This document shows positions 35,625 to 44,320 of a stretch of DNA of 64,000 nucleotides, piece by piece. This DNA comes from JBEVJC01 sp040510375 (lineage in GTDB: Bacteria; Bacteroidota; Bacteroidia; Chitinophagales; Chitinophagaceae). The translations under genes were made by a program, and so were the position numbers. The stretch is taken from positions 124,001-188,000 of the forward strand of contig JBEVJC010000008.1 of NCBI GenBank assembly GCA_040510375.1, read 5' to 3'. Numbering within the stretch: position 1 is the stretch's first letter; every line of letters begins with the position of its first letter. The notes below the pieces were generated by a model. It ran no database searches, had not been told where the DNA came from, and saw only the letters and a program-made list of their open reading frames with translations.

Positions 35625-36158
35625 TCACCATCCCTTTTGTTCGCGCAATTTCCGGATATGCGCCACATGGTGTTTGCCATGCCAGGCATAGGAACCCAGC
35701 AGGTTCCAGAGGCGGAGTGTTTTTTTCTGGCCCGGATGGAAGACCGTCCGGTTGTTCCAGTCATCATCGCTTACATACTTCAGTGCTTCATACCAACGGG
35801 CATGCAGCGCATATAATAAAGTCAGGGAAACGTTAACCGGTAACTTCTGTACATCGTTCATTTCGGCCCAAAGCTTTTCTTCATACGTCTTGATGGTTGG
35901 ATTGTCTTCCGTAAGGGCCAGTTTAAATCTTATATAGGCATTCATATGACTGTCGGCCACATGATGCACCAGCTGGTGGATGGTCCATCCCCCATCCCGG
36001 TAAGGCGTCTGGAGCTGATCCTCATCCAGGTTAAGAATGGAATCTTCCAATGCCCTTGGCAGGAATTTGAGATCGGCCAGCCATTCCACTTTCATTGGAA
36101 TAGAAAACGGCTGCGGTTCATACAAACCAATCGGATAACGTGGGTCGGCAGATGACAT
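35625..36158 (-). CDS. YfiT/BstA-type DinB-superfamily protein
   Basis: This subgroup of DinB four-helix proteins binds a metal with three histidines; BstA/YfiT members are bacillithiol S-transferases. The 177-residue protein shows the subgroup opening RYPIG, the WTIHQLVHHVADSHMNAY segment and the late YAWHGKHHVAHI, supplying the metal ligands. Because bshB1 is also in this window, bacillithiol-dependent detoxification is plausible but inferred. It is 10 bases behind the FKBP gene. Confidence 0.88.
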   Translation of the reverse strand: MSSADPRYPIGLYEPQPFSIPMKVEWLADLKFLPRALEDSILNLDEDQLQTPYRDGGWTIHQLVHHVADSHMNAYIRFKLALTEDNPTIKTYEEKLWAEMNDVQKLPVNVSLTLLYALHARWYEALKYVSDDDWNNRTVFHPGQKKTLRLWNLLGSYAWHGKHHVAHIRKLREQKGW

Positions 36159-36168
36159 CGCTTTTTAT

Positions 36169-36603
36169 TTACAGTATTTCCAGCAGTTCCACTTCAAACA
36201 TCAGGGTTGCTCCACCGGGAATATCGGCACCCGCACCCCTGTCGCCATAAGCAAGTTCGGACGGGATCCACAGACGCCAGTGACTACCGGTGTTCATCAA
36301 CGGTATGGCAACCTGCCAACCTTTAATAAGCGCTGTCAGTGGTGCGCTGAATGGCTGGTTGCGTTTAAATGAGCTATCAAATTCCTTACCGTCGAGCAAT
36401 TCGCCTTTGTAATGGGCCTTGATTTTATCGGTAATCTGAGGCTTTGGACCGGTTCCTTCTTTTACCACTTCATACTGGATCCCTTCAGGCAGTACCTGTA
36501 CACCAGGTTTCTCTTTATTGAGATTGAGGAATGCGGCACCTGCGCTTTTTTGTGCTTCGATCTTGTTATTCATAAAGTCTTTTAATTTATTCTGAACACT
36601 CAT
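36169..36603 (-). CDS. FKBP-type peptidyl-prolyl isomerase
   Basis: It catalyses cis-trans isomerisation of proline peptide bonds. The 144-residue protein has a short helical N-terminal part, then a full FKBP domain with VKEGTGPKP, AHYKGELLDGKEFDSSF, VIPLM-type core residues and the C-terminal SELAYGDRGAG followed by MFEVELLEI. There is no signal peptide, so it is cytoplasmic as read. It belongs to the tight minus-strand run with the ABC ATPase and the YfiT gene. Confidence 0.95.
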   Translation of the reverse strand: MSVQNKLKDFMNNKIEAQKSAGAAFLNLNKEKPGVQVLPEGIQYEVVKEGTGPKPQITDKIKAHYKGELLDGKEFDSSFKRNQPFSAPLTALIKGWQVAIPLMNTGSHWRLWIPSELAYGDRGAGADIPGGATLMFEVELLEIL

Positions 36604-36630
36604 GTTTGAACTTATTTTTTTGATATTGAA

Positions 36631-37395
36631 TTAATCTTCCCGCAGCGAATGGCCGGTCAGGTTAATGAACACATCTTCTAGATTTGCTTTTTTTACTTCC
36701 CTGGGTCGTTCAAAACCGGTAGCCACCAGTTTATCGATCATCTGGTCTGGTGTATCCAGTGCCACGATCTTCCCTGCGTCAATAATGGCGATATGATCAC
36801 ACAGGTACTCTGCTTCATCCATATAATGGGTGGTGATAATAATGGTGGTGCCGCTGCTGCGGATATTTCGGATCAGTTCCCAGAGGCTACGCCGGGCCTG
36901 CGGATCCAGTCCGGTGGTTGGTTCATCCAGGAAGATAATCCTTGGCTGGTTGATCAGTGTGGTAGCAACGGAGAACCGTTGTTTCTGACCCCCACTTAAA
37001 TCCTTGAATTTAGCCTTTGCCTTGTCCTTGAGGTTCACCATCTCCAGCAATTCAACTGCATCCACCGTACGGTTATACAAACCGCAGAAGAGTTCGATCA
37101 GCTGGAGGAGATTGAGTCCCGGATAATAACCACTCGACTGTAACTGCACACCAATGATCTTTTTGATCTCACCAGGTTGTTTGTCGAGGTCGAACCCATC
37201 TACCATTACGGTGCCGCTGGTTTTTTCCCGGAGTGTTTCAATTATTTCAAGGGTTGAAGATTTTCCTGCACCATTAGGACCAAGCAGTCCAAAGATCTCG
37301 CCTTCCTCCACATCAAAGGAAATACCCTTTACGGCATTAAAGCTGCCATAATTTTTTACGAGGTCGCGTACTGTAATGATTTTAGAACGTTCCAT
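36631..37395 (-). CDS. ABC transporter ATP-binding protein (ABC-2 type)
   Basis: The 254-residue ATPase contains Walker A GPNGAGKSS, the signature LSGGQKQR, Walker B IIFLDEPTTGLD and a switch histidine in TTHYMDEAE. The C-terminal KKANLEDVFINLTG is typical of ATPases pairing with ABC-2 permeases (drug or polysaccharide export). No permease gene lies beside it; the downstream genes are FKBP, YfiT and NUDIX. Its substrate is therefore unknown. Confidence 0.93.
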   Translation of the reverse strand: MERSKIITVRDLVKNYGSFNAVKGISFDVEEGEIFGLLGPNGAGKSSTLEIIETLREKTSGTVMVDGFDLDKQPGEIKKIIGVQLQSSGYYPGLNLLQLIELFCGLYNRTVDAVELLEMVNLKDKAKAKFKDLSGGQKQRFSVATTLINQPRIIFLDEPTTGLDPQARRSLWELIRNIRSSGTTIIITTHYMDEAEYLCDHIAIIDAGKIVALDTPDQMIDKLVATGFERPREVKKANLEDVFINLTGHSLRED

Positions 37396-37470
37396 AAAGC
37401 GGCAATTTACGCTAAAATCAATAAATGACTTGGGTGGAATGTTGGACCCCGAAGTAACAGAGTCCCTTAA

Positions 37471-37926
37471 TTATTCCTTGCAGAAAACCTGCGTGAAGTA
37501 ATAAACACCGTTTTTGTCAACACCCACACCGATGCCGATACTGGTGTAATCGCCCAGGATATTATCCCGGTGGTGCGGTGAATTCATCCAGCCTTCTACG
37601 GCTTCCTTTCCGTTGTGCGGACCAAAACTTACATTCTCCGCAAAACCATATACACTTTTCAATTCAGTCCTTGCCTTTTTATAACGGTCAGTGAACCCAT
37701 CGTGACTGAATGGTACTTTTCCGGAAGCCATATTATCACTGTGGGAGCGGGCAATCCCGTTCAGGTTTTCCCTCATCACCAGTGGCTTCAGGCCTTTTTT
37801 CTGCCGGGCCTGGTTGGTATAGGTGAGCACATCATTTACAATGGGATCATTGATTTCCGCATGTCCGGAAATGAATATGATAAGCGCAAGGGCAAGAAAT
37901 GTAATTGAAAAAAATCGCGTCTTCAT
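37471..37926 (-). CDS. Secreted CAP-domain (SCP/PR-1) protein
   Basis: The 151-residue protein has a signal peptide (about residues 1-23) and a single CAP domain: LTYTNQARQKKGLKPL, ARSHSDNMASGKVPFSHDGF, AENVSFGP, GWMNSPHHRDNIL and IGIGVGVDKNGVYYFTQVF. The conserved cavity residues (two His, two Glu-type positions) are kept. Bacterial CAP proteins are common extracytoplasmic proteins, mostly of unknown function. Confidence 0.93.
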   Translation of the reverse strand: MKTRFFSITFLALALIIFISGHAEINDPIVNDVLTYTNQARQKKGLKPLVMRENLNGIARSHSDNMASGKVPFSHDGFTDRYKKARTELKSVYGFAENVSFGPHNGKEAVEGWMNSPHHRDNILGDYTSIGIGVGVDKNGVYYFTQVFCKE

Positions 37927-37999
37927 TCAGGTAAAAGTTACCCGGTAAAGTTAGCGGCTGAAGTGTAGTCAATTTGTTAAAGATGGGCCAGAATGCTCG

Positions 38000-39019
38000 T
38001 CATGACTGGTTTTTAGCCAGGCAATCTTCAAGATCATTCATCATATTGCGACTTCCTATATACATGGGTGAACGCTGGTGCAGTTCAGTTGGCTCGATAT
38101 CCAGGATCCTCCGTTTGCCATCTGTTGCACGGCCACCGGCTACTTCCAGAATAAAGGCAAACGGATTACATTCATACATCAGCCGGAGTTTACCATTTGG
38201 TTTTCCCGTAGTGGGTGGATACATGAATATGCCACCCTTGATCAGGTTGCGGTGCACATCAGATACCATGCTGCCGATATAACGCTGGGTATAGGGCCCG
38301 CCACTATCCTTGTCTTTCCGCTGGCAGAATGTTATATAATCCTGGATACCCATCGGGTAACGATAATAATTGCCATGGTTTACTGAATAGATCATACCAT
38401 CGGGCGGGCATTTGATATCGGGATTACTCATGGTGAACTCACCAATAGAAGGATCAAGCGTGAAGCCGTTAACTCCCCTCCTGGTGGCATATACGAGCAT
38501 GGTGGAAGAACCATAAACAATATAACCGGCTGCCACCTGTTTTAACCCCTTCTGTAAAAAATCTTCCTTTGTAGCAGCGCTGCCCTTTGATGATACCCTG
38601 CGGTAAACACCGAAGATGGTGCCGATTGAAACGTTGACATCGATATTGCCGCTTCCATCCAGCGGATCGAACAGGCAAACGTATTTGGACTGGTTACTCA
38701 CCACATCGTCGAAAGCCACAAAATCTTCCAGTTCTTCACTGGCAATACCCGCACAACTGATGCCATGTTGCAACACACCCATAAACTGGTCGTTGGCAAA
38801 CAGGTCGAGTTTTTTTACATCCTCACCCTGTACGTTGATACTGCCAGCATCGCCAAGGATATCAACAAGGCCGGCCTTATTGACTTCAACATTAACCCGC
38901 TTGGCAGCAAGACCGAGGTCGCGCAGAAGATTACTGAGTTCACCAGTTGCATGCGGGATCTCACGGAGTTGCTGGATCGTGAATTCGTCCAGTGTCAGGA
39001 TCTTGCGATTGTAGTTCAT
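38000..39019 (-). CDS. fbp: Fructose-1,6-bisphosphatase, class I
   Basis: It hydrolyses fructose 1,6-bisphosphate in gluconeogenesis. The 339-residue protein shows the class I signature LFDPLDGSGNIDVN with its metal-binding aspartates, GTIFGVYRR, and the C-terminal KLRLMYECNPFAFILEVAGG. The ATG at 39019 is chosen because the frame upstream runs into a TACATTTG promoter element. It is divergent from the aspartate kinase gene. Confidence 0.96.
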   Translation of the reverse strand: MNYNRKILTLDEFTIQQLREIPHATGELSNLLRDLGLAAKRVNVEVNKAGLVDILGDAGSINVQGEDVKKLDLFANDQFMGVLQHGISCAGIASEELEDFVAFDDVVSNQSKYVCLFDPLDGSGNIDVNVSIGTIFGVYRRVSSKGSAATKEDFLQKGLKQVAAGYIVYGSSTMLVYATRRGVNGFTLDPSIGEFTMSNPDIKCPPDGMIYSVNHGNYYRYPMGIQDYITFCQRKDKDSGGPYTQRYIGSMVSDVHRNLIKGGIFMYPPTTGKPNGKLRLMYECNPFAFILEVAGGRATDGKRRILDIEPTELHQRSPMYIGSRNMMNDLEDCLAKNQS

Positions 39020-39040
39020 AACGGTAATATTGCGTACTAA

Positions 39041-39048
39041 CAAATGTA
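39041..39048 (-). promoter_or_regulatory. -7 element TACATTTG before fbp
   Basis: It matches TAnnTTTG on the minus strand, 21 bases before the fbp ATG, and excludes the upstream start at 39043. Confidence 0.55.
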
Positions 39049-39105
39049 AGCCTAAAGAATAATCTGAAATCGTATTTGTGTCTGGCTAACACGTAACCAG
39101 CCCCT

Positions 39106-39113
39106 TATCTTTG
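39106..39113 (+). promoter_or_regulatory. -7 element TATCTTTG before the aspartate kinase
   Basis: It matches TAnnTTTG, 17 bases before the ATG at 39131. Confidence 0.6.
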
Positions 39114-39130
39114 CCCCTTAAATAAATAGA

Positions 39131-40390
39131 ATGAAGGTTTTCAAGTTTGGTGGTGCATCTGTCAGTAGCCTTGAACGTATAAAAAATACCGGCGAAATCC
39201 TGGGATCATTCGGGGATGAAAAATTACTGGTGGTTATTTCTGCCATGGGTAAAACCACCCATGCATTGGAGAAAGTGGTGGAAGCCTTCTTCGCCGGCCG
39301 GCGTGATGATGCGCTGGCGCTTTTTGAACAGGTGAAACAGGAACATCTTAAAACTGCAAAGTACCTACTGGTAACGGAATACCTCGCATGCGAAACGCAA
39401 CTGAAAGATTTTTTTACAGAAGTGGAATGGATGCTGTTTGATAAACCGGTGCGTGAGTTTGATTATTATTACGACCAGGTGGTATGCGCAGGCGAATTGT
39501 TATCAACAGCTATCATGAGTCACTACCTGACCGAAACGGGTACCGGCAATACCTGGGTTGATGTGCGTGATATTTTCCGCACGGATAATAATTTCCGGGA
39601 TGCGGCTATCGACTGGGATTATAGCCTGGGCCAGGTAAGAACGGTTATCGCCCCGGCACTTGAAAAACAATTACTGATTACCCAGGGATTTATCGGATCA
39701 ACCGATGAAAATGAAAGTACCACACTTGGCCGTGAAGGAAGTGATTATACCGCCGCCGTTTTTGCAAGTATGCTGGATGCGGAAAGCCTGACCATCTGGA
39801 AAGATGTACCCAGTGTGATGAATGCAGATCCCCGCAAATTCCCCGATGCTGTTGCTATCCATGAATTGAATTACAGGGAAGTCATTGAGATGGCCTATTA
39901 CGGGGCACAGGTGATCCATCCAAAAACAATCAAACCCTTACAGAACAAAGGAATTCCTTTATACGTAAAATGTTTTCTGGATGCTGCCCTGCCTGGAACG
40001 GTCATCAACGACCAGCACCTGAAATCATTACCACCGATTATTGTTTTAAAGGAAGACCAGGTGCTGATAGAACTGAGCACGCTCGATTATTCATTCGCCG
40101 GTGATGAACATCTTTCGCAGTTGTACCGTTTGTTTGATGGGCTCAAACTCCGTCCGAACATTACACAGAATGGAGCCATAGGTATTCTTTGTGTGCTGGA
40201 TGATCATCCCGAAAAAATTGAAAAGCTGGCACTTGATGCTTCTGCAATATTTGATGTGGCAGTAACGAAAGGATTGTCGCTGGTGACTATCCGCCATTAT
40301 GATGAGCATACTGTTCAACAGCTTACTTCAGGTAAAAAAATCTGGCTTAAACAACAGACACCTGAAACCCTGCAGGCCCTGATAGGATAG
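39131..40390 (+). CDS. Aspartate kinase, monofunctional
   Basis: It phosphorylates aspartate, the first step to lysine, threonine and methionine. The 419-residue protein has the N-terminal KFGGASVSS, GREGSDYTAAVFA and WKDVPSVMNADPR of the kinase domain. A C-terminal regulatory region of about 130 residues looks like a reduced ACT pair. No homoserine dehydrogenase domain is fused. Which end product inhibits it cannot be read. It is a single-gene unit. Confidence 0.93.
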   Translation: MKVFKFGGASVSSLERIKNTGEILGSFGDEKLLVVISAMGKTTHALEKVVEAFFAGRRDDALALFEQVKQEHLKTAKYLLVTEYLACETQLKDFFTEVEWMLFDKPVREFDYYYDQVVCAGELLSTAIMSHYLTETGTGNTWVDVRDIFRTDNNFRDAAIDWDYSLGQVRTVIAPALEKQLLITQGFIGSTDENESTTLGREGSDYTAAVFASMLDAESLTIWKDVPSVMNADPRKFPDAVAIHELNYREVIEMAYYGAQVIHPKTIKPLQNKGIPLYVKCFLDAALPGTVINDQHLKSLPPIIVLKEDQVLIELSTLDYSFAGDEHLSQLYRLFDGLKLRPNITQNGAIGILCVLDDHPEKIEKLALDASAIFDVAVTKGLSLVTIRHYDEHTVQQLTSGKKIWLKQQTPETLQALIG

Positions 40391-40420
40391 TTATACCAAT
40401 ATGGACGGAGGCAGGGCAGG

Positions 40421-41623
40421 TCAGTTCTGTACTTCCTTCCTGCGTTCAATGGTGACGGTCTGGACCATCTTTTTGGGAACAGGTTTATCATGAAGAATGG
40501 CAGGCGACCATACCGGCATCTTTTCCAGCCGGGTGATCAGTTCGTCATTAAATTCTTCATCCTTCATTCCGCGCAGTACCTTGAAATTGGTGGGCACTCC
40601 ATCCTTGTCCACGATGAACTCCAGTTGTACAAATACTTTTTTTATCCCTTCGGGAAGAAGGTTTTCCATACTCTCGCCCAGTTCATCCAGATAGGTCATG
40701 AAGGCAGTACCGCCACCGGGGAATACGGGCCACTGGTGTACCGCGTCTGCCAGTCCGGTGATATTCCTGGTCCGGTGTTCGGCCACAGGTCGTTTCACCG
40801 GTTTTTCCACTTCTTTTTTCACCAATGCATCATTGATCAGGTAGTCGCCCTTTTCATTAATCATAACTACAGGAAGCTGATGGTATTTTTCAAAGTAGTC
40901 AAATCCATCCTGCAGTCTTGTGGTGAATTGTTTTAACTGCGCGTCGTCCTTCGTCATATTATTGAGGTAGGCGAGGCTACGTGGTTTATTGAACCGCACG
41001 GGGAATACATGAACGGGAATAAATTCCTGTCCCTGGTTGCGGGCATGGGCAGCCAGGATATACAGTTCATCAATCTGCTGGTCGGTGATCGGTATACATC
41101 CCACGGTCACACAACTGCCGTGAATATAGATAGCGCCGCCGGGGCGCAATGAATCGCTTAAGAGCCGGTCCGACAGGTTTGGATAATTGAGTCCGAGTGA
41201 CAGGTAATACTGGCTGTTTGGATTAAACTCATTGATATAGTAATAACCTTCGGGAACCTGGTAATCGCCTTCCATTCTTTTTGGACCAAGTGTACCGGCC
41301 AGGGCGCAGACCTTATAGGTTTTAAATAATTTGAATGGTTCATCCAGCTGGTCTTTTACCCATACTTCCAACTGGCTGTCATATTTGAAAGACCGGATAT
41401 AGATATAGTTGGCGGGCCACTTCAGTTTCTTCTCCGCAAACTGTTTTTGAAGCGTGTCTTCCTTCCGGCGGAATGATTCATCGGGACGGGAAAAGGTCTT
41501 CTGGTAATCGATAAAGGTGGAAGGCAACGGAACACTGACTGCACGGAAAGCGGTCGGCTGGGCGCTGCCGCTAACGAAGGCCAGGACGAAAATCAGGGAG
41601 AACAGGGTCTTCATACCAGTCAT
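40421..41623 (-). CDS. L,D-transpeptidase (YkuD) domain fused to a TonB C-terminal domain
   Basis: The 400-residue exported protein has a signal peptide (ending VSGSAQ). A YafK-like L,D-transpeptidase domain at about 75-210 contains the catalytic IYIHGSCVTVGCIPI, with the histidine and the nucleophilic cysteine. After a linker of about 90 residues, a TonB C-terminal-like domain (about 320-395) reads VQLEFIVDKDGVPTNFKVLRG and VWSPAILHDKPV. The first half should form or remodel peptidoglycan cross-links or anchor proteins. The second half is a protein-binding module normally found in TonB. Translation may start at the fourth codon (MKTLF). Confidence 0.9.
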   Translation of the reverse strand: MTGMKTLFSLIFVLAFVSGSAQPTAFRAVSVPLPSTFIDYQKTFSRPDESFRRKEDTLQKQFAEKKLKWPANYIYIRSFKYDSQLEVWVKDQLDEPFKLFKTYKVCALAGTLGPKRMEGDYQVPEGYYYINEFNPNSQYYLSLGLNYPNLSDRLLSDSLRPGGAIYIHGSCVTVGCIPITDQQIDELYILAAHARNQGQEFIPVHVFPVRFNKPRSLAYLNNMTKDDAQLKQFTTRLQDGFDYFEKYHQLPVVMINEKGDYLINDALVKKEVEKPVKRPVAEHRTRNITGLADAVHQWPVFPGGGTAFMTYLDELGESMENLLPEGIKKVFVQLEFIVDKDGVPTNFKVLRGMKDEEFNDELITRLEKMPVWSPAILHDKPVPKKMVQTVTIERRKEVQN

Positions 41624-41751
41624 GATGGATCTGTAACGGATTGATCAGGAGATTATTGTTTTCAGCACAGGCACGAAGATACGACTCCTCTCAAGGTGCT
41701 GGCTGTCAGTTAACTGTTTTCTGTTAAAGTCGGTGTTCCGGGCCTGCCGGT

Positions 41752-42882
41752 TTACAGGTTACCCCTTGATTCCTGCTCGCGTTCAATTGCTTCAAACAAC
41801 GCTTTGAAATTGCCCTTACCAAAACTCTGGGCGCCTTTACGCTGTATGATTTCAAAGAACACGGTAGGCCGGTCCTGCACGGGTTTTGAAAATAACTGCA
41901 GCAGGTAACCTTCATTATCACGGTCCACCAGGATGCCCAGTTCCTTCAATGGTTCAAGGTCTTCATCGATGGTGCCAACCCGTTGCAACAGGTCATCGTA
42001 ATAACTGGTGGGTACTTTAAGGAACTCCACTCCCCTGCTCATCAGGTCCCTGACAGTTTTGACGATATCAGCCGTAGCCAGGGCCACATGTTGTACACCT
42101 TCACCCTTGTAGAATTCAAGGTATTCTTCCACCTGCGATTTTTTCTTTCCCTCTGCCGGTTCATTGATGGGGAACTTGACAAACCCGTTACCGCTGCTCA
42201 TTACCTTACTCATGAGTGCCGAATATTCAGTTGAAATATCTTCATCATCAAATGTGAGGATATTGCGGAAGCCCATAACATCCTGGTAAAAACTGACCCA
42301 GGGATTCATCTGGTTCCAGTCTACATTACCCACGCAATGATCAACGTACAGGAGGCCGGTATCTGTGGGACTGAAATGCGGGTTGGACCATTTGCGGAAG
42401 CCAGGAAGGAAATCGCCCTGGTAATTTTTCCGTTCAATAAAAAGGTGTACGGTATCACCGTAAGTATGGATGCCACTCATCACCACTTCACCCTGTTCGT
42501 CGCGAAGGGTTCGGGGTTCCATATAAGATTTTGCACCGCGCGACGTGGTTTCTTCCCAGGCACTGGTAGCATCCTGCACCCGGAGTGATATGGCAAACAC
42601 ACCATCACCATGTTCAGCCACATGTGCTGCTATAACACCTTCGGGCCTGAGTGCGGTTGTCAGCAGGAAGGTCAGTTTGTTCTGGCGTACCGCGTAACTC
42701 ACCTGGTCGCGTAAACCCGTCTCAGGTCCTGCGTAGGCAACGGCCTGGAATCCGAACGCACTCATATAATAATGCGCAGCCTGTTTGGCATTGCCAACGT
42801 AAAATTCAATGTAGTCAGTACCTTCAAGCGGAAGGAAATCCGTGATTGTATTGTTTTGTTTCTCGGTTAAGGAAACTCCCAT
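41752..42882 (-). CDS. hppD: 4-hydroxyphenylpyruvate dioxygenase
   Basis: This Fe(II) enzyme turns 4-hydroxyphenylpyruvate into homogentisate in tyrosine breakdown. The 376-residue protein has two vicinal-oxygen-chelate halves. The iron ligands are the histidines in YVDHCVGNV and GVQHVALAT and the glutamate in FFEIIQRKG. The C-terminal GNFKALFEAIEREQ-R-x-x-L is typical. No homogentisate dioxygenase is adjacent. A possible 30-residue leader ORF with its own promoter lies in front. Confidence 0.96.
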   Translation of the reverse strand: MGVSLTEKQNNTITDFLPLEGTDYIEFYVGNAKQAAHYYMSAFGFQAVAYAGPETGLRDQVSYAVRQNKLTFLLTTALRPEGVIAAHVAEHGDGVFAISLRVQDATSAWEETTSRGAKSYMEPRTLRDEQGEVVMSGIHTYGDTVHLFIERKNYQGDFLPGFRKWSNPHFSPTDTGLLYVDHCVGNVDWNQMNPWVSFYQDVMGFRNILTFDDEDISTEYSALMSKVMSSGNGFVKFPINEPAEGKKKSQVEEYLEFYKGEGVQHVALATADIVKTVRDLMSRGVEFLKVPTSYYDDLLQRVGTIDEDLEPLKELGILVDRDNEGYLLQLFSKPVQDRPTVFFEIIQRKGAQSFGKGNFKALFEAIEREQESRGNL

Positions 42883-42924
42883 ATGTAAATTTTTAAGATA
42901 GATAAATGTATTGCCTGGAGAAGA

Positions 42925-43017
42925 TCAGGACATACTATCCATTGCGAGAGCCTCCATCAGCAGGTTAAAGCTGATACGCTGGTCGGAGAAAATTTTATGG
43001 GCGAAGTCGGGACGCAT
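42925..43017 (-). CDS. Candidate 30-residue small ORF upstream of hppD
   Basis: An ATG at 43017 opens 30 codons (MRPDFAHKIF to the final MS) ending in TGA, 42 bases before hppD. It is preceded by a perfect TATCTTTG five bases away, so it would be nearly leaderless. It could be a leader peptide controlling hppD, a small protein, or chance. The composition is mixed, without a membrane segment. Coding is unproven. Confidence 0.3.
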   Translation of the reverse strand: MRPDFAHKIFSDQRISFNLLMEALAMDSMS

Positions 43018-43022
43018 TGACA

Positions 43023-43030
43023 CAAAGATA
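43023..43030 (-). promoter_or_regulatory. -7 element TATCTTTG in the hppD upstream region
   Basis: It matches TAnnTTTG on the minus strand, between the phosphopantetheinyl transferase stop and hppD. It probably gives hppD a 5' leader of about 135 bases. Confidence 0.5.
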
Positions 43031-43034
43031 ACAA

Positions 43035-43694
43035 TTATGGGATCAGGTTCACATTATTCAGCGAAACGGATTCATTGTCGATAACCCAGGCGAGAACCAG
43101 GTTGTCGAACAGGCCATACCGGATACGCAGATGCGTTTGTGTTTTTGTGAAATAACACCCGATGTTTTTTTCTGACTTATCAATACTGGTCAGGCAGATC
43201 TGTTCACTGAAATCTACCTGTCCTTCCCCGTACCATTTATACACGGCTTCCTTGGCCGACCATAACACGGTCAGCAGCTGAAGGTCATCCGCCGAGTTGC
43301 CCTCCACCCGGAAAAGTGCCACTTCGCGGGGTGACAGGAATTTTGTACGGATCCGGGCAATTTTATCGATCGGGATTTCCACATCGATCCCTACGCGTAT
43401 GGTCCGGCTGACAATGGCTGCGGCATAATCGCCGCAATGGGAGATGGAAAAATGGAACTGTTCTTCCGGCAGGAATGGCTTGCGTGTTTCGGCGAGCTGG
43501 ATCAGCTGGTAAGGAAAAGAGGGAAACAGGAACTGGAGCAGGAAGCGGCCGGCCAGGTGTTGCAGCCGTTTGTGCGGATGAGTAACGTCGCGGTGCAGGG
43601 GAACATTGTCCCTGAAAAAAGATTCGCCTTCTTCTATTTTCCAGATGCCCAGCCTGGTGTCGGGATTGATTTGTTGTTGAAAAAAAATCGGCAT
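43035..43694 (-). CDS. 4'-phosphopantetheinyl transferase (Sfp type)
   Basis: It moves phosphopantetheine from CoA to carrier proteins. The 219-residue protein shows the two-domain Sfp layout: HFSISHCGDYAA, VGIDVEIPIDKI with the magnesium-binding acid pair, and WSAKEAVYKW. Sfp-type enzymes serve fatty-acid, polyketide or peptide carriers; no such genes are in the window. It is divergent from dcd. Confidence 0.93.
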   Translation of the reverse strand: MPIFFQQQINPDTRLGIWKIEEGESFFRDNVPLHRDVTHPHKRLQHLAGRFLLQFLFPSFPYQLIQLAETRKPFLPEEQFHFSISHCGDYAAAIVSRTIRVGIDVEIPIDKIARIRTKFLSPREVALFRVEGNSADDLQLLTVLWSAKEAVYKWYGEGQVDFSEQICLTSIDKSEKNIGCYFTKTQTHLRIRYGLFDNLVLAWVIDNESVSLNNVNLIP

Positions 43695-43770
43695 TAGTTA
43701 TTCTTTCGGCTTTATTTTGCCGGTCGTTGGCAGACATGCGGCGAACCAGTCATAAAATTAATGGATAATA

Positions 43771-44307
43771 ATGATCTTATCAGACTTACGCATAGCAGAG
43801 GAAATTGAAAAAGGAACAATCAAACTCGTTCCTTTCGATCGTGAATGTTTGGGAAGCAACAGTTATGATGTGCATCTGGGCAAATGGCTGGCCACTTACC
43901 GGGAACATATCCTGGATGCCAAAAAACATAATGAGATTGAAAATTTCGAAATCCCCGACGATGGATTCGTTCTTTATCCCCATATATTTTACCTGGGTGT
44001 GACCCAGGAATACACCGAAACCCATGCACATGTGCCATTCCTCGAAGGCAAATCATCAACAGGCCGGCTGGGCATCGATATCCATGCCACCGCTGGTAAG
44101 GGAGATGTGGGTTTCTGTGGTCACTGGACACTGGAGATCTCGGTTAAACAACCGGTGAAAGTATATGCCGGTATGCCTATCGGCCAGCTGATTTATTTTC
44201 CGGTAGATGGAGAGATCGGTACAAAATACAACCAGAAGAAGAATGCAAAATACAGCGGCCAGCCGGACCGGCCCGTGGAAAGTATGATGTGGAAAAACGC
44301 GTTCTGA
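43771..44307 (+). CDS. dcd: dCTP deaminase
   Basis: It deaminates dCTP to dUTP, the precursor of dTTP. The 178-residue protein has SNSYDVHLG, PFLEGKSSTGRLGI and GHWTLEISV, with the catalytic glutamate, and the flexible C-terminal lid KYSGQ. It ends 13 bases from the convergent DUF3810 gene, with no clear terminator between. The paired dUTPase domain is not fused. Confidence 0.96.
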   Translation: MILSDLRIAEEIEKGTIKLVPFDRECLGSNSYDVHLGKWLATYREHILDAKKHNEIENFEIPDDGFVLYPHIFYLGVTQEYTETHAHVPFLEGKSSTGRLGIDIHATAGKGDVGFCGHWTLEISVKQPVKVYAGMPIGQLIYFPVDGEIGTKYNQKKNAKYSGQPDRPVESMMWKNAF

Positions 44308-44320
44308 TGGGGAACTGCAT

